Shown here: in pieces, positions 35,244 to 45,424 of the stretch
Position numbering within the stretch: the stretch's first letter is position 1
Layout of the letters: every line of letters begins with the position of its first letter
Assembly (NCBI GenBank): GCA_902793325.1
Contig: CADBCY010000007.1
Location: 41,163-105,162 of the forward strand
Source of the DNA: an uncultured Eubacteriales bacterium
Lineage (GTDB): Bacteria > Bacillota > Clostridia > Christensenellales > Aristaeellaceae
Direction of reading: 5' to 3'
Length of the DNA: 64,000 bases
Program-made: the position numbers and the translations under genes
The notes under the pieces: generated by a model
What the model was told of the DNA's origin: nothing
The model's input: the letters and a program-made list of their open reading frames with translations, nothing else
Databases searched by the model: none

Positions 35244-37103
35244 TCACTTCACCTTCACGATGATGGTGGCCTTCCTGCCGTTTGCGGTGGTGACGGTGAT
35301 CTTCGCGCGGCCCTTCTTTTTGCCCTTGACCACGCCCTTCCCGCTCACCCTGGCCACCTTTTTGTTGTTGCTCTTGAACGTGAGCGTCGTCTCGGCGTTC
35401 TCGGGGATGAGCCGGACCTCCAGCTTCAGCTTCTTGCCCTTCTTCACCGTGACCTCCTTGCCCCTGACGAACGCCACGCCCTCGGGCTCCACGGGCCCCT
35501 CCGCGGGCGGATCGGGCGGCGCGGGGAGCTGGCTGAACCGGGCGGTCAGCGTGATGCTGCCGGTGACGCCCCGCGAGAAATCATAGGCGGCGTCGGCGCC
35601 GTCGGCGAACCAGCCGTCGAACTGCATGCCCTCGGGCGGCGCGGGATCGTCGGGCGGGGCGATGCGTCCGCCGTAGGTGGCGCTGCGGGTGGCGACGGCG
35701 ACCCCGCCGCTGAGGAACGTGACGGTATAGTAGGTCGGCGGCACGTAGATCACGCGCCACGCGGCGGTGTACGCGCGGTCGCCGGTGGAACCCTTCGGGA
35801 TGGTGACGGTCTGCGTCGCCGCGGTCAGACCGGTACCCGTCCAGCCCGCGAACGTGTAGCCGCCGCGGGTGGGGTTGTTCAGGGTGATGGGTTCGCTTTC
35901 CACCGTATAGCTCGTCGGGTTGGTCACGCCCTGGGGCAGGCTGCCGTCCGCGAGGATATAGGTAATGGTGTACGGAGTCGGCGTCCACTGGGCGTAGATC
36001 GTCATGCTGCCGTCGTTCGGCGTCACGGAAGTGACGTTGGACTGTTCCGTCGTCGGGCTGGCGACGGCATTCCAGCCGGCGAAGGTGTAGCCCGTGCGGG
36101 TGAAGGCATTCGCCGGCAACGTGTAGTTCGTACCCTTTTTGATGTACTGCGTCGTCATCGAGCCCGTGCCGCCGTTGGCGTCGAAGGAAACGGCGCAGGT
36201 ATTTGACGATAGGTATCCTATACCCTCGTTGCCCGCCGTGCCGACCGTGCCGCCGGTCCGCGTGAACGTGCCCATTACATATACGTTTTCGCTACCGCTC
36301 TCAGCGGTATTCCCGGTTATACTGCCCCCGCTCATGTTGAACGTGCCGTCAGAGTAAACGAACACGCCCCCGGCAATACCACTAGTGTCTGTGTTTGAAT
36401 TTCCGGTAATGCTGCCATCGTACATGTTGAATGTGCCACTGGCATATACACCAGCACCGGAAAAACCGACAGAAAATCTCGAAATCGTGCCGCCGTACAT
36501 ATTGAATGTATTGCTGGAAGGCGACATGGGATCCATATACACTCCCCGCGAGACACTTGTTCCAGACAGCGTGCCGCCGTACATGTTGAACGTGCCGCTA
36601 TAGATGTACACACATTCTACTTCTCTGCTGTGATCCGGAACGGCGACTTTCCCGGCGTCGCCCTGCGCGTCGTACAGGTGCAGCGTGCAGCCGCTGTTGA
36701 CCTTGATCGCATTGCCGCTCTCCGGCCCCGTGATCGTATGCCCGTTCAGGCAGAGGTAGGTTTCGCCGGAAGCGGGTTCCCATTTCGCGCTCAGCGTCAC
36801 ATCAGCCGTCAGGTAATACCTGCCCGGTTCGGTCGGCAGGCTGGTTTTTTGTTCATCGGTATCTCCCCACGCCGTCCAGCCCTCGTGCTCGTCGGTGCTC
36901 TCATTCAACTCGCCGTTGTGGGTGTGCGGCGCGTTCACCGTGCCGGCCGCTTCGGTCGCCGCGGCGGGCGCCTCCGCGCCGTTCGCCCCGGCGACCTCCC
37001 CGCGCGCTTCCTCCCCGGCGGGCGCGTCCGCCAGCTCCACGCCTTCGGCCCCGGCTGCGTCCGCCAGTGCTTCTTCCTCAATTATACCTCCCCCGGTATT
37101 CAA
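35244..37103 (-). CDS. Surface protein with beta-helix repeats, InlB B-repeats and Big2 domain (body after an in-frame TAG)
   Basis: This is the open part of a gene that really begins at 37286. Numbered from there (680 codons), the order is acidic Ala/Glu linker, beta-helix repeats with the unit GTFNMYGGTISG (about 150-350), three InlB B-repeat-like (Flg_new) modules with GYTFAGW (about 360-600), and a Big2 domain (about 603-680). Big2 ends the protein; no LPxTG or membrane anchor follows, and retention at the surface would be by an unknown means. The listed start TTG 37103 has no signal peptide and no ribosome binding site. The in-frame signal-peptide stretch upstream ends at TAG 37113-37115, ten codons earlier in frame counting from ATT-GAG. 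It may be a pseudogene, a read-through gene or a base error. Confidence 0.75.
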   Translation of the reverse strand: MNTGGGIIEEEALADAAGAEGVELADAPAGEEARGEVAGANGAEAPAAATEAAGTVNAPHTHNGELNESTDEHEGWTAWGDTDEQKTSLPTEPGRYYLTADVTLSAKWEPASGETYLCLNGHTITGPESGNAIKVNSGCTLHLYDAQGDAGKVAVPDHSREVECVYIYSGTFNMYGGTLSGTSVSRGVYMDPMSPSSNTFNMYGGTISRFSVGFSGAGVYASGTFNMYDGSITGNSNTDTSGIAGGVFVYSDGTFNMSGGSITGNTAESGSENVYVMGTFTRTGGTVGTAGNEGIGYLSSNTCAVSFDANGGTGSMTTQYIKKGTNYTLPANAFTRTGYTFAGWNAVASPTTEQSNVTSVTPNDGSMTIYAQWTPTPYTITYILADGSLPQGVTNPTSYTVESEPITLNNPTRGGYTFAGWTGTGLTAATQTVTIPKGSTGDRAYTAAWRVIYVPPTYYTVTFLSGGVAVATRSATYGGRIAPPDDPAPPEGMQFDGWFADGADAAYDFSRGVTGSITLTARFSQLPAPPDPPAEGPVEPEGVAFVRGKEVTVKKGKKLKLEVRLIPENAETTLTFKSNNKKVARVSGKGVVKGKKKGRAKITVTTANGRKATIIVKVK

Positions 37104-37112
37104 ACCGGGCGC

Positions 37113-37286
37113 CTATTCCACCGGCGCCTCCGCGCCGTCCAGCGTTTCCGCCGCCTCGACCTCGGCCTCCGCTTCCGCGAAAACCTCGACGGGCGACTCC
37201 GCCGCGTCCTCCGCCAGCGCCGGCAGCGTCGGCAGCGCCAACAGCAGCGCCAGCAGCAGCGCCGACATCCTCTTCATACTGCGCAT
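37113..37286 (-). CDS. Signal-peptide segment of the InlB-repeat protein, ended by in-frame TAG
   Basis: 57 codons from ATG 37286 (GGGAGG upstream): MRSMKRMSALLLALLLALP then a signal peptidase I site (ALA-ED) and an acidic Glu/Ala linker. It ends at TAG (37113-37115), and the same frame stays open into the 619-codon ORF below. Both flanks have the same Glu/Ala/Asp-rich composition (VEVFAEAEAEVEAAETLDGA before; ALADAAGAEGVELADAPAGE after), so the two were one protein. A CCCGGT/ACCGGG hairpin follows the TAG by a few bases. Confidence 0.75.
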   Translation of the reverse strand: MRSMKRMSALLLALLLALPTLPALAEDAAESPVEVFAEAEAEVEAAETLDGAEAPVE

Positions 37287-37375
37287 GTCCGTGTCCTCCC
37301 CTGCGATCCGGGGCGTCGCGCCCCCGTCGTCCCGATTGTAAACCCTTCCGGCGTTCGCCCGCGCAACGGGCGCAC

Positions 37376-37420
37376 AAAAAAGACGCGAGGCACGGGGCGT
37401 GCGGCCCTGTGCCTTGCGTC
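37376..37420 (-). terminator. Rho-independent terminator of the J-domain gene
   Basis: Minus-strand GACGCAAGGCAC pairs with GTGCCTCGCGTC (one mismatch, inner GGG/CCC), followed by TTTTTT (37376-37381). The stem overlaps the stop codon. Confidence 0.88.
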
Positions 37421-37934
37421 ATGATTCCTGCGTCTGGCCCATCCGCGCGCGGGCGATGAGCTCCTGCAGCGGGCGGAGGCGCGACGCCTGCTGGCGGCGA
37501 ACCTCCCGCAGCGCGCGGGCGTACACCGCGGAGGCGGGGTTCTGGTGGGCGGCCACGCCCAGGTAGATGGCGGCCTTGTCCGTCTCGCGCATGGCGGCCA
37601 GCGCCAGGCCGAACAGGTAGTTCCACTCGGCGCAGCGAGTGGAGCAGCCCATCAGCATGCGGCGGGCGTCGGCGAAGCGGCCGTCGTCGATCATCTGGCG
37701 CACCTCGGCCAGCCGCGCGTCCTCGTCCCGCACCGCGCCGCGCGCGTCCTTCAGCCGGTTCAGGCAGGTACGGTAGGCGGCGTTGATCTCCGCCATGCGG
37801 TTGTTGGCCCAGTCCCGCTCCGGCCCGACCATGAAGCGGTCCGGGTGCCAGCGCCGCGCCAGCGCGCGATAGGCCGAGCGAATCTCGTCCTTCGTCGCCG
37901 TCGGCGGGATGTCCAGCAGCTTGTATGCGTCCAC
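37419..37934 (-). CDS. J-domain (DnaJ-like) protein
   Basis: 171 residues. The N-terminal J domain (1-65) has the HPD motif at 30-32 (RRWHPDRF), needed to stimulate DnaK ATPase. The rest is a helical, TPR-like region (AEVRQMIDDGRFADARRMLMGC; WNYLFGLALAAMRETDKAAIYLGVAAHQNP). No Gly/Phe or zinc domain is present, so it is a class C co-chaperone. GTG 37934 is preferred because AGGTGA lies eight bases upstream; GTG 37943 overlaps that site. Monocistronic, with a consensus promoter. Confidence 0.9.
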   Translation of the reverse strand: MDAYKLLDIPPTATKDEIRSAYRALARRWHPDRFMVGPERDWANNRMAEINAAYRTCLNRLKDARGAVRDEDARLAEVRQMIDDGRFADARRMLMGCSTRCAEWNYLFGLALAAMRETDKAAIYLGVAAHQNPASAVYARALREVRRQQASRLRPLQELIARARMGQTQES

Positions 37935-38008
37935 TCGTTTCACCTCACAGCGTCACCGCTGACCCGCGGCCCCACAATGCTATGCGGACGGCAGGCAAAT
38001 TATGATTT

Positions 38009-38038
38009 ATTATAGCAGAGCGGTCACGGGGTTGTCAA
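38009..38038 (-). promoter_or_regulatory. Consensus SigA promoter for the J-domain gene
   Basis: Minus-strand TTGACA (38033-38038), 18-bp spacer, TATAAT (38009-38014) with an extended TGC before it. Confidence 0.82.
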
Positions 38039-38169
38039 GATTCGCACGTTTAACAGTTGGCACACGTCCGCGGCAAATGTCGGGCGAGTTGTTGCAGGTT
38101 TATTTCACTCAATACATTTCCTTTAAACCTGTCCGCAAGTCATTTACTTATGCGCGAAAAGCGTCTAAA

Positions 38170-38901
38170 ATGATTATGAATGTCCGAATTCCGTCGATTT
38201 TTGTCGACACGAAGGTCGTGATTGATTTGCCAACTGCAAACCCGCGCCCCGTCAACGGCGCGAAACATAGATCCAAAGCGGGCAAACCGCGCACAAACCT
38301 CGCCTCCAAAGCGCGCAAACCGCGCACAGGCAGCGCCTCCAAGGCGCACAGGCAGCGCGCAAAGTCGCCGCTTCACCCGCTGTCTTTCCGGCTTCCCGGG
38401 AAGAAAAAGGCCGGGAAGCGCACCCGCAGAAAGAACACCAACGCCCGCGTGCTGGGCCTGCTGTGGCTGCTGCCGGTGGGCATCCCGATGATGTGGCAGC
38501 GAAGCTGCACGTGGAGGCGGGGCGTGAAGATCGCCGTCACCGGCGTCGCCGCCGCGCTCGTGCTGGCGCTGCTGATCCTGCCCTTCCCCACCTCCAACCG
38601 CGGCCTCGCGGGCGGCGTGGAGATGGTCAGCGGCGAGAACGAGGTGGAGGTCTACGGCCCCGAGCTGCCGTCGTACATCGTGCCCGGCTACGTGAGCGAG
38701 AGCACGGATTCCATCATCGTCGATACCGTGGAGAACACCGTGCATTACGTCTACGCCGCCGACGGCGCGAAGTGCTACCACGAGTACGAGTGCAAGTTCG
38801 CCTTCGCCAGCTCCCAGCGGCTGACGGTGTACGAGGCCTACTACCTGGGCTACAAGCCCTGCCCCCGCTGCAACCCGCCGAAGTACGACGGCAGGATCTA
38901 G
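38170..38901 (+). CDS. Membrane protein with basic repeats and C-terminal Ada-like Cys motif
   Basis: 243 residues from ATG 38170. That start is uncertain: no ribosome binding site is visible and the frame is open upstream. The N-terminal part is very basic with three 11-residue repeats (SKAGKPRTNLA, SKARKPRTGSA, SKAHRQRAKSP). Two hydrophobic segments follow (ARVLGLLWLLPVGIPMMW; VKIAVTGVAAALVLALLILP). The C-terminal ~65 residues end in CYHEYECKFAFA ... LTVYEAYYLGYKPCPRCNPP, the pattern of small Ada-metal-binding-like domains (C-x-x-x-x-x-C ... C-P-x-C-x-P-P) attached to many Clostridia envelope proteins. Function unknown. Confidence 0.7.
   Translation: MIMNVRIPSIFVDTKVVIDLPTANPRPVNGAKHRSKAGKPRTNLASKARKPRTGSASKAHRQRAKSPLHPLSFRLPGKKKAGKRTRRKNTNARVLGLLWLLPVGIPMMWQRSCTWRRGVKIAVTGVAAALVLALLILPFPTSNRGLAGGVEMVSGENEVEVYGPELPSYIVPGYVSESTDSIIVDTVENTVHYVYAADGAKCYHEYECKFAFASSQRLTVYEAYYLGYKPCPRCNPPKYDGRI
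38272..38370 (+). repeat. Tandem 33-bp repeat inside the membrane protein gene
   Basis: Two well-matched 33-base units (38272-38304 and 38305-38337) and a third, more diverged unit keep the reading frame and encode Lys/Arg-rich 11-residue repeats. Confidence 0.8.
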
Positions 38902-38916
38902 CATCCGCCGCGACGA

Positions 38917-38948
38917 AGCCCCCGGAAGCATCAGCTTCCGGGGGCTTT
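38917..38948 (+). terminator. Rho-independent terminator after the membrane protein gene
   Basis: AGCCCCCGGAAGC and GCTTCCGGGGGCT form a perfect 13-bp stem with ATCA loop, then TTTGCTTTG. Confidence 0.85.
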
Positions 38949-39026
38949 GCTTTGCCGGTGTTGCGGTTTGTCACATTTTCGTCACGTTATTAACCCATTA
39001 AAATCCACGTTTTTCCACCAAAACTG

Positions 39027-39038
39027 CCCGATATCGGG
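39027..39038. promoter_or_regulatory. Perfect 12-bp palindrome upstream of the lysozyme-like gene promoter
   Basis: CCCGATATCGGG ends 11 bases upstream of the -35 box, a common place for a regulator site. Confidence 0.45.
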
Positions 39039-39049
39039 GTGAATCAATA

Positions 39050-39078
39050 TTGACAGCATATTTCAAATATGCTATAAT
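39050..39078 (+). promoter_or_regulatory. Consensus promoter with a perfect palindrome filling its spacer
   Basis: TTGACA (39050-39055) and TATAAT (39073-39078) are both perfect. The 17-bp spacer GCATATTTCAAATATGC (39056-39072) is a perfect palindrome about one central C. A protein bound there would block RNA polymerase, so this looks like a tightly repressed promoter. Confidence 0.85.
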
Positions 39079-39135
39079 TATTTCAGATTTGTGACGTACT
39101 GTCCAAAATAGATTGCAAAACATGGGGTATCCGGT

Positions 39136-40086
39136 ATGAATCATCACATTTTACGCAAGCTGATCCTCTGCCTCGCGCTGGCGGCGCTGGGGGCGATCTC
39201 CGTCGTGCCCTTCGCCTCCGCCGCCGGGAGCTTCAAGGCAGTGGTCGATGAAGAGACGCTGGAGGTCTACGCGGTGGAATCGCCGCACGACCTGCTGGGC
39301 ACGCTGTCCAAGGGCAACATGGTGAACGTGGAGGCCGTGAAGGGCAAGGCCGCGCTGATCAACGCCAACGGCAGGCAGGGCATCTGCGCCGTGAGCGGCC
39401 TGAAGAAGGTAGAGGCCGAATCCGCCGATTCCGGCGCGAACGCCACCGACGTGGTCACCACGCGCACCACGCGCATCTACAGCAAGGCCAGCACCTCCAG
39501 CCGCTACGTGACCGTGAAGGCGGGCACGAAGCTCAAGCTGCTGGCGGTGAACGGCTCGTGCGCCATGGTGTCCCGGAACGGCCGGGTGGGCTATACGCTG
39601 GCCGATCACCTGGGCAACCCCGGCAGCACCGTGAAGCCCACGGCGGAGTACACCGGCACCAACGAGCAGATCATCGTGCGCTTCCTGATGAACGAGCTGG
39701 GCTACAACCGCGCCGCGGCCTGCGGCGTGGCGGCCAACATCAAGTACGAGAGCGGCTTCGAGCCGACGCTCGGCGGCGACCACGGCACCAGCTACGGCAT
39801 CGTCCAGTGGCACGCCAGCCGCAAGAACAACCTCTTCAGCTGGTGCAGCGCCAACGGCTACGACCCCTCCTCCCTGAAGGGCCAGCTCTACTTCCTGAAG
39901 TACGAATTGACCACCAGCTACCCCATGGTGCACAAATACCTGCTGGCGGTCAGCGACGACGCCTCGGGCGCCTACGACGCGGGCTACTATTTCTGCTACC
40001 ACTTCGAAGCGCCCAGCGGGAAGGGCAGCAAGTCCGTCACCCGCGGCAAATACGCCCGCGACACGCTGTTCGCGCGGTACGCCTAA
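39136..40086 (+). CDS. Secreted SH3-like / phage-tail-lysozyme-domain protein
   Basis: 316 residues. Signal peptide MNHHILRKLILCLALAALGA, cleavage near ASA-AG. Two SH3-like repeats follow (about 30-90 and 105-170: RIYSKASTSSRYVTVKAGTKLKLLAVNG). The C-terminal domain (about 180-316) fits the phage-tail lysozyme family: MNELGYNRAAACGVAANIKYESGFEPT with the catalytic Glu in YESGF, then SYGIVQWHASRKNNLFSWC. It should cut the peptidoglycan glycan chain outside the cell. Ribosome binding site is weak. It is a single gene with a palindrome-bearing promoter, so it may be a conditionally released autolysin. Confidence 0.88.
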   Translation: MNHHILRKLILCLALAALGAISVVPFASAAGSFKAVVDEETLEVYAVESPHDLLGTLSKGNMVNVEAVKGKAALINANGRQGICAVSGLKKVEAESADSGANATDVVTTRTTRIYSKASTSSRYVTVKAGTKLKLLAVNGSCAMVSRNGRVGYTLADHLGNPGSTVKPTAEYTGTNEQIIVRFLMNELGYNRAAACGVAANIKYESGFEPTLGGDHGTSYGIVQWHASRKNNLFSWCSANGYDPSSLKGQLYFLKYELTTSYPMVHKYLLAVSDDASGAYDAGYYFCYHFEAPSGKGSKSVTRGKYARDTLFARYA

Positions 40087-40100
40087 ACATCGCAAACGCA

Positions 40101-40131
40101 AGTCCGGGGCGGCTCATGGCCGCCCCGGACT
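40101..40131 (+). terminator. Stem-loop terminator after the lysozyme-like gene
   Basis: AGTCCGGGGCGGC pairs with GCCGCCCCGGACT (13 bp, TCATG loop), followed by GTATTTAT. The T tract is weak but the stem is strong. The remaining bases to 40212 show a GATACCG/CGGTATC repeat and nothing else clear. Confidence 0.65.
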
Positions 40132-40212
40132 GTATTTATCCGATCCCGGGTTATTTCGCTGTACACGCTCAGATCGGATGGTTTCGGTATCCGTATTAAT
40201 ATAAGTACGGTA

Positions 40213-41124
40213 TCACTCCCACAGCTTCTCCGGGTAGACGCCGTCCCGCTTCATCGCGGCGATGGCGTCCTTGACTTTTTGGATGTCCTCGCGGTAGGTC
40301 ATGCCGTACCAGCGCTCGCCGGTGCGCAGCAGGCGCACGCTGGCCTTCCCCTCGGCGATCAGGCGCTTGGGCACGCTGGGCAGGTAGAACTCGGCCTTCA
40401 GCGGCCGGCCGGGCACGTCGTTCTCGAGGAATTCCCGGAACAGCGCGTCAAAGGCGGGTTTCACGCCCTCGCGGAAGGCCCACAGGTTCATGGAAACCGG
40501 CGTACCTGCGGGGATGAACGTCCATTGTTCCCCGTCCTCGGTGAAGGCCGCGCCGCCCTCGCGGGGCTCGATCTTCGTGCGCTCGGTGATGTCCGCCAGG
40601 AAGCCGCGGTCGTCGCCCACGCACACGCCGCGGGACACCGTGCCGTTCTCGGTCAACGTGTTCTCGATGCTATAGCCCACCATGGCGTGCTCGTCGGGGC
40701 CGCCGGGCGCGGCCAGGAAGTCCGCCGCCGCGCGGAAGGCGTCGCGGCCGTAGAAGTCGTCGGCGTTGACGACGGCGAAGGGGCCCTCCGTCAGGGGCAG
40801 CGCGCACAGCACGGCGTGGCCGGTGCCCCAGGGCTTCTCCCGCCCCTCGGGCACGGCGAAGCCCTCCGGCAGGCCGTCCAGCGACTGGTAGGCGTAGCGC
40901 AGCTCCACGTTCCCGGAGAGGCGGTCGCCCAGCACGCGGCGGAAGTCGTCCTCCATCTCCCGCTTGATGACGCACACCACCCGGCCGAAGCCGGCGCGCA
41001 GGGCGTCGTAGATGGAAAAATCGATGATAATGTGGCCGGCGTCGTCCACGGCGGCGATCTGCTTGCAGCCCCCGAAGCGGCTGCCCATGCCCGCGGCCAT
41101 GACGACCAGGGTCGGCTTGCTCAT
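40213..41124 (-). CDS. Sugar-phosphate nucleotidyltransferase
   Basis: 303 residues. LVVMAAGMGSRFGGCKQIAAVDD is the nucleotide-binding signature (A-A-G-x-G-S-R-F) of NTP_transferase enzymes, which make NDP-sugars from NTP and sugar 1-phosphate. PWGTGHAVLCA and FAVVNADDFYG carry the base-binding and metal-binding (N-A-D-D) positions. It differs from GalU/RmlA in the first loop, and the substrate is not clear. Start ATG 41124 with GGGAG nine bases upstream. It has its own promoter and is divergent from the Myb-like gene. Confidence 0.88.
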   Translation of the reverse strand: MSKPTLVVMAAGMGSRFGGCKQIAAVDDAGHIIIDFSIYDALRAGFGRVVCVIKREMEDDFRRVLGDRLSGNVELRYAYQSLDGLPEGFAVPEGREKPWGTGHAVLCALPLTEGPFAVVNADDFYGRDAFRAAADFLAAPGGPDEHAMVGYSIENTLTENGTVSRGVCVGDDRGFLADITERTKIEPREGGAAFTEDGEQWTFIPAGTPVSMNLWAFREGVKPAFDALFREFLENDVPGRPLKAEFYLPSVPKRLIAEGKASVRLLRTGERWYGMTYREDIQKVKDAIAAMKRDGVYPEKLWE

Positions 41125-41172
41125 AGCGCTCACTCCCTCAAAAAGGATGTCTTTTTAAAAATCACAGCCCCT

Positions 41173-41200
41173 ATTTTACGCCGAAGCGGGCATAAGTCAA
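41173..41200 (-). promoter_or_regulatory. SigA-type promoter for the nucleotidyltransferase
   Basis: Minus-strand TTGACT (41195-41200), 16-bp spacer, TAAAAT (41173-41178). Confidence 0.65.
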
Positions 41201-41275
41201 GCGATAATTGGTATATTTCCGGTGAAAGAAGCATATATCCCTCCGTTACGGCGCCGCGCGGATTTTTAAAAACTT

Positions 41276-41303
41276 TTGACAATCCCGCATGGCAGTATAT
41301 TCT
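41276..41303 (+). promoter_or_regulatory. SigA-type promoter for the Myb-like gene
   Basis: TTGACA (41276-41281), 16-bp spacer, TATTCT (41298-41303). Confidence 0.6.
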
Positions 41304-41354
41304 TTGCACACGGCGCGCATACTCTGTACCATCAACCATTTGGGAGGGAATGGA

Positions 41355-42128
41355 ATGGATCAAGCAGTCTCCCACGAAGGAAAACCCCGCGCCGCGATGG
41401 CCCCTGCGGGCAGGCGTTCCGGCTGGAGCGAGGCCGAGAGCCGGCTGCTATGGGAAACCGCCGACGACGCCCAGCATCAGGGCATGCCGCTGAAGGCGGT
41501 GTTCGAGCAGATCGCCCGGCAGACGGGGCGGCGGCCCAACAGCATCCGCAACTACTACTACGCCCAGGTGCGCCAGCAGGAGGGCGGCCAGGAGCGCGCC
41601 GCCCGCTTCGTGCCCTTTACACAGCAGGAAGTGGACTGGCTGATGGAGCAGGTGCTGGTGGCCCGGGCGGCGGGACAGTCGGTCCGCGCCTGCCTGCAAA
41701 AGCTGTCCGGCGGCGACCACAGCCTGATGCTGCGCTACCAGAACAAGTATCGCGCGGTGATCAAATCCCGGCCCGACTACGTGCGCCAGGTGGTGGAGAA
41801 ACTGAACGCGCGGGGCGTGGAGTGCGAGCCGCCCCAGGTGAACCACCGCACGCGGGCGGATTTGCAGGAGTCCGGGGACGCGCTGGTGACGGAGGCGCGG
41901 CGGGCCGGGGATCCGGAGCTGGCCCGGGCCTGCGACGTGCTCACCCGCTGCCTGCGGGAGCGCAGGGCCGCGTCGGAGACGCGCATCGCGGGGGCCGCCC
42001 GTGCGCTGGTGGCGCCCATCAAGGACTACATCGCGCTCGCCCCGCAGGCGCGCGCCGAGACCGCCGAGGACTTCTGCGACGCGCTGCGCGAAAAGCTGGG
42101 TGCGCTGGAAGCGGCGCTGGAGGAATGA
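41355..42128 (+). CDS. Myb/SANT-like DNA-binding protein
   Basis: 257 residues. Two Trp-containing Myb-like helical repeats are visible: GWSEAESRLLWETADDAQHQGMPLKAVFEQIARQTGRRPNSIRNYYYAQVRQ (about 25-75) and FVPFTQQEVDWLMEQVLVARAAGQSVRACLQKLSGGDHSLMLRYQNKYRAVI (about 85-137). This resembles the RsfA-like Myb proteins of Bacillota, some of which act in the prespore. The C-terminal ~110 residues are helical and unassigned. ATG 41355 has GGGAGGG six bases upstream; the upstream in-frame ATG lies in the promoter. Likely a transcription factor with unknown targets. Confidence 0.8.
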   Translation: MDQAVSHEGKPRAAMAPAGRRSGWSEAESRLLWETADDAQHQGMPLKAVFEQIARQTGRRPNSIRNYYYAQVRQQEGGQERAARFVPFTQQEVDWLMEQVLVARAAGQSVRACLQKLSGGDHSLMLRYQNKYRAVIKSRPDYVRQVVEKLNARGVECEPPQVNHRTRADLQESGDALVTEARRAGDPELARACDVLTRCLRERRAASETRIAGAARALVAPIKDYIALAPQARAETAEDFCDALREKLGALEAALEE

Positions 42129-42131
42129 AGC

Positions 42132-42164
42132 AAAAGGGACTGCCCCGACGAGGCAGTCCCTTTT
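42132..42164. terminator. Bidirectional terminator between the Myb-like gene and lacZ
   Basis: AAAAGGGACTGCC and GGCAGTCCCTTTT form a perfect 13-bp stem with a 7-nt loop and T runs on both strands. Confidence 0.88.
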
Positions 42165-42168
42165 GAAT

Positions 42169-42210
42169 GGGCGCGGGGAATCGGCGAACAACCCCCGCGC
42201 CCAGTTTTTT
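42169..42210 (+). terminator. Second, plus-strand terminator
   Basis: GGGCGCGGGG pairs with CCCCGCGCCC, then AG and TTTTTT (42205-42210). It backs up the preceding terminator. Confidence 0.75.
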
Positions 42211-42227
42211 ATCCTTCGCGCGGCCGG

Positions 42228-45318
<3,091 letters not shown>

Positions 45319-45328
45319 CACAAATCGC

Positions 45329-45359
45329 AAAACGCGGCGCCCGGTTTTCGGGCGCCGCG
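45329..45359 (-). terminator. Rho-independent terminator of the GH127 operon
   Basis: CGCGGCGCCCG and CGGGCGCCGCG form a perfect 11-bp stem (loop GTTTT); minus-strand TTTT at 45329-45332 follows. Confidence 0.85.
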
Positions 45360-45424
45360 TCGGCGGTCTTTCGGGGAATCTCCGCGGTTGCGGCCTTGAT
45401 CGGCGATCTGGTTCGGATGCGCGG

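Noticed and set aside
36180-36620. Lower-GC stretch inside the InlB-repeat gene as an inserted element
   Set aside because: It encodes the repeating GTFNMYGG beta-helix units in frame; the composition is explained by Asn/Tyr/Thr-rich repeats, not by an insertion.
37070-37100. TATAAT near 37085 (minus strand) as an internal promoter for the surface-protein body
   Set aside because: It falls within in-frame coding sequence just after the amber codon, with no matching -35 at 17 bp; a chance match is as likely.
38002-38169. Upstream extension of the membrane protein gene to 38002
   Set aside because: This stretch overlaps the divergent J-domain promoter, is lower in GC and lacks a ribosome binding site.
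38272-38370. 33-bp tandem repeats as a CRISPR array
   Set aside because: The units abut each other without spacers and keep the reading frame, so they are coding repeats.
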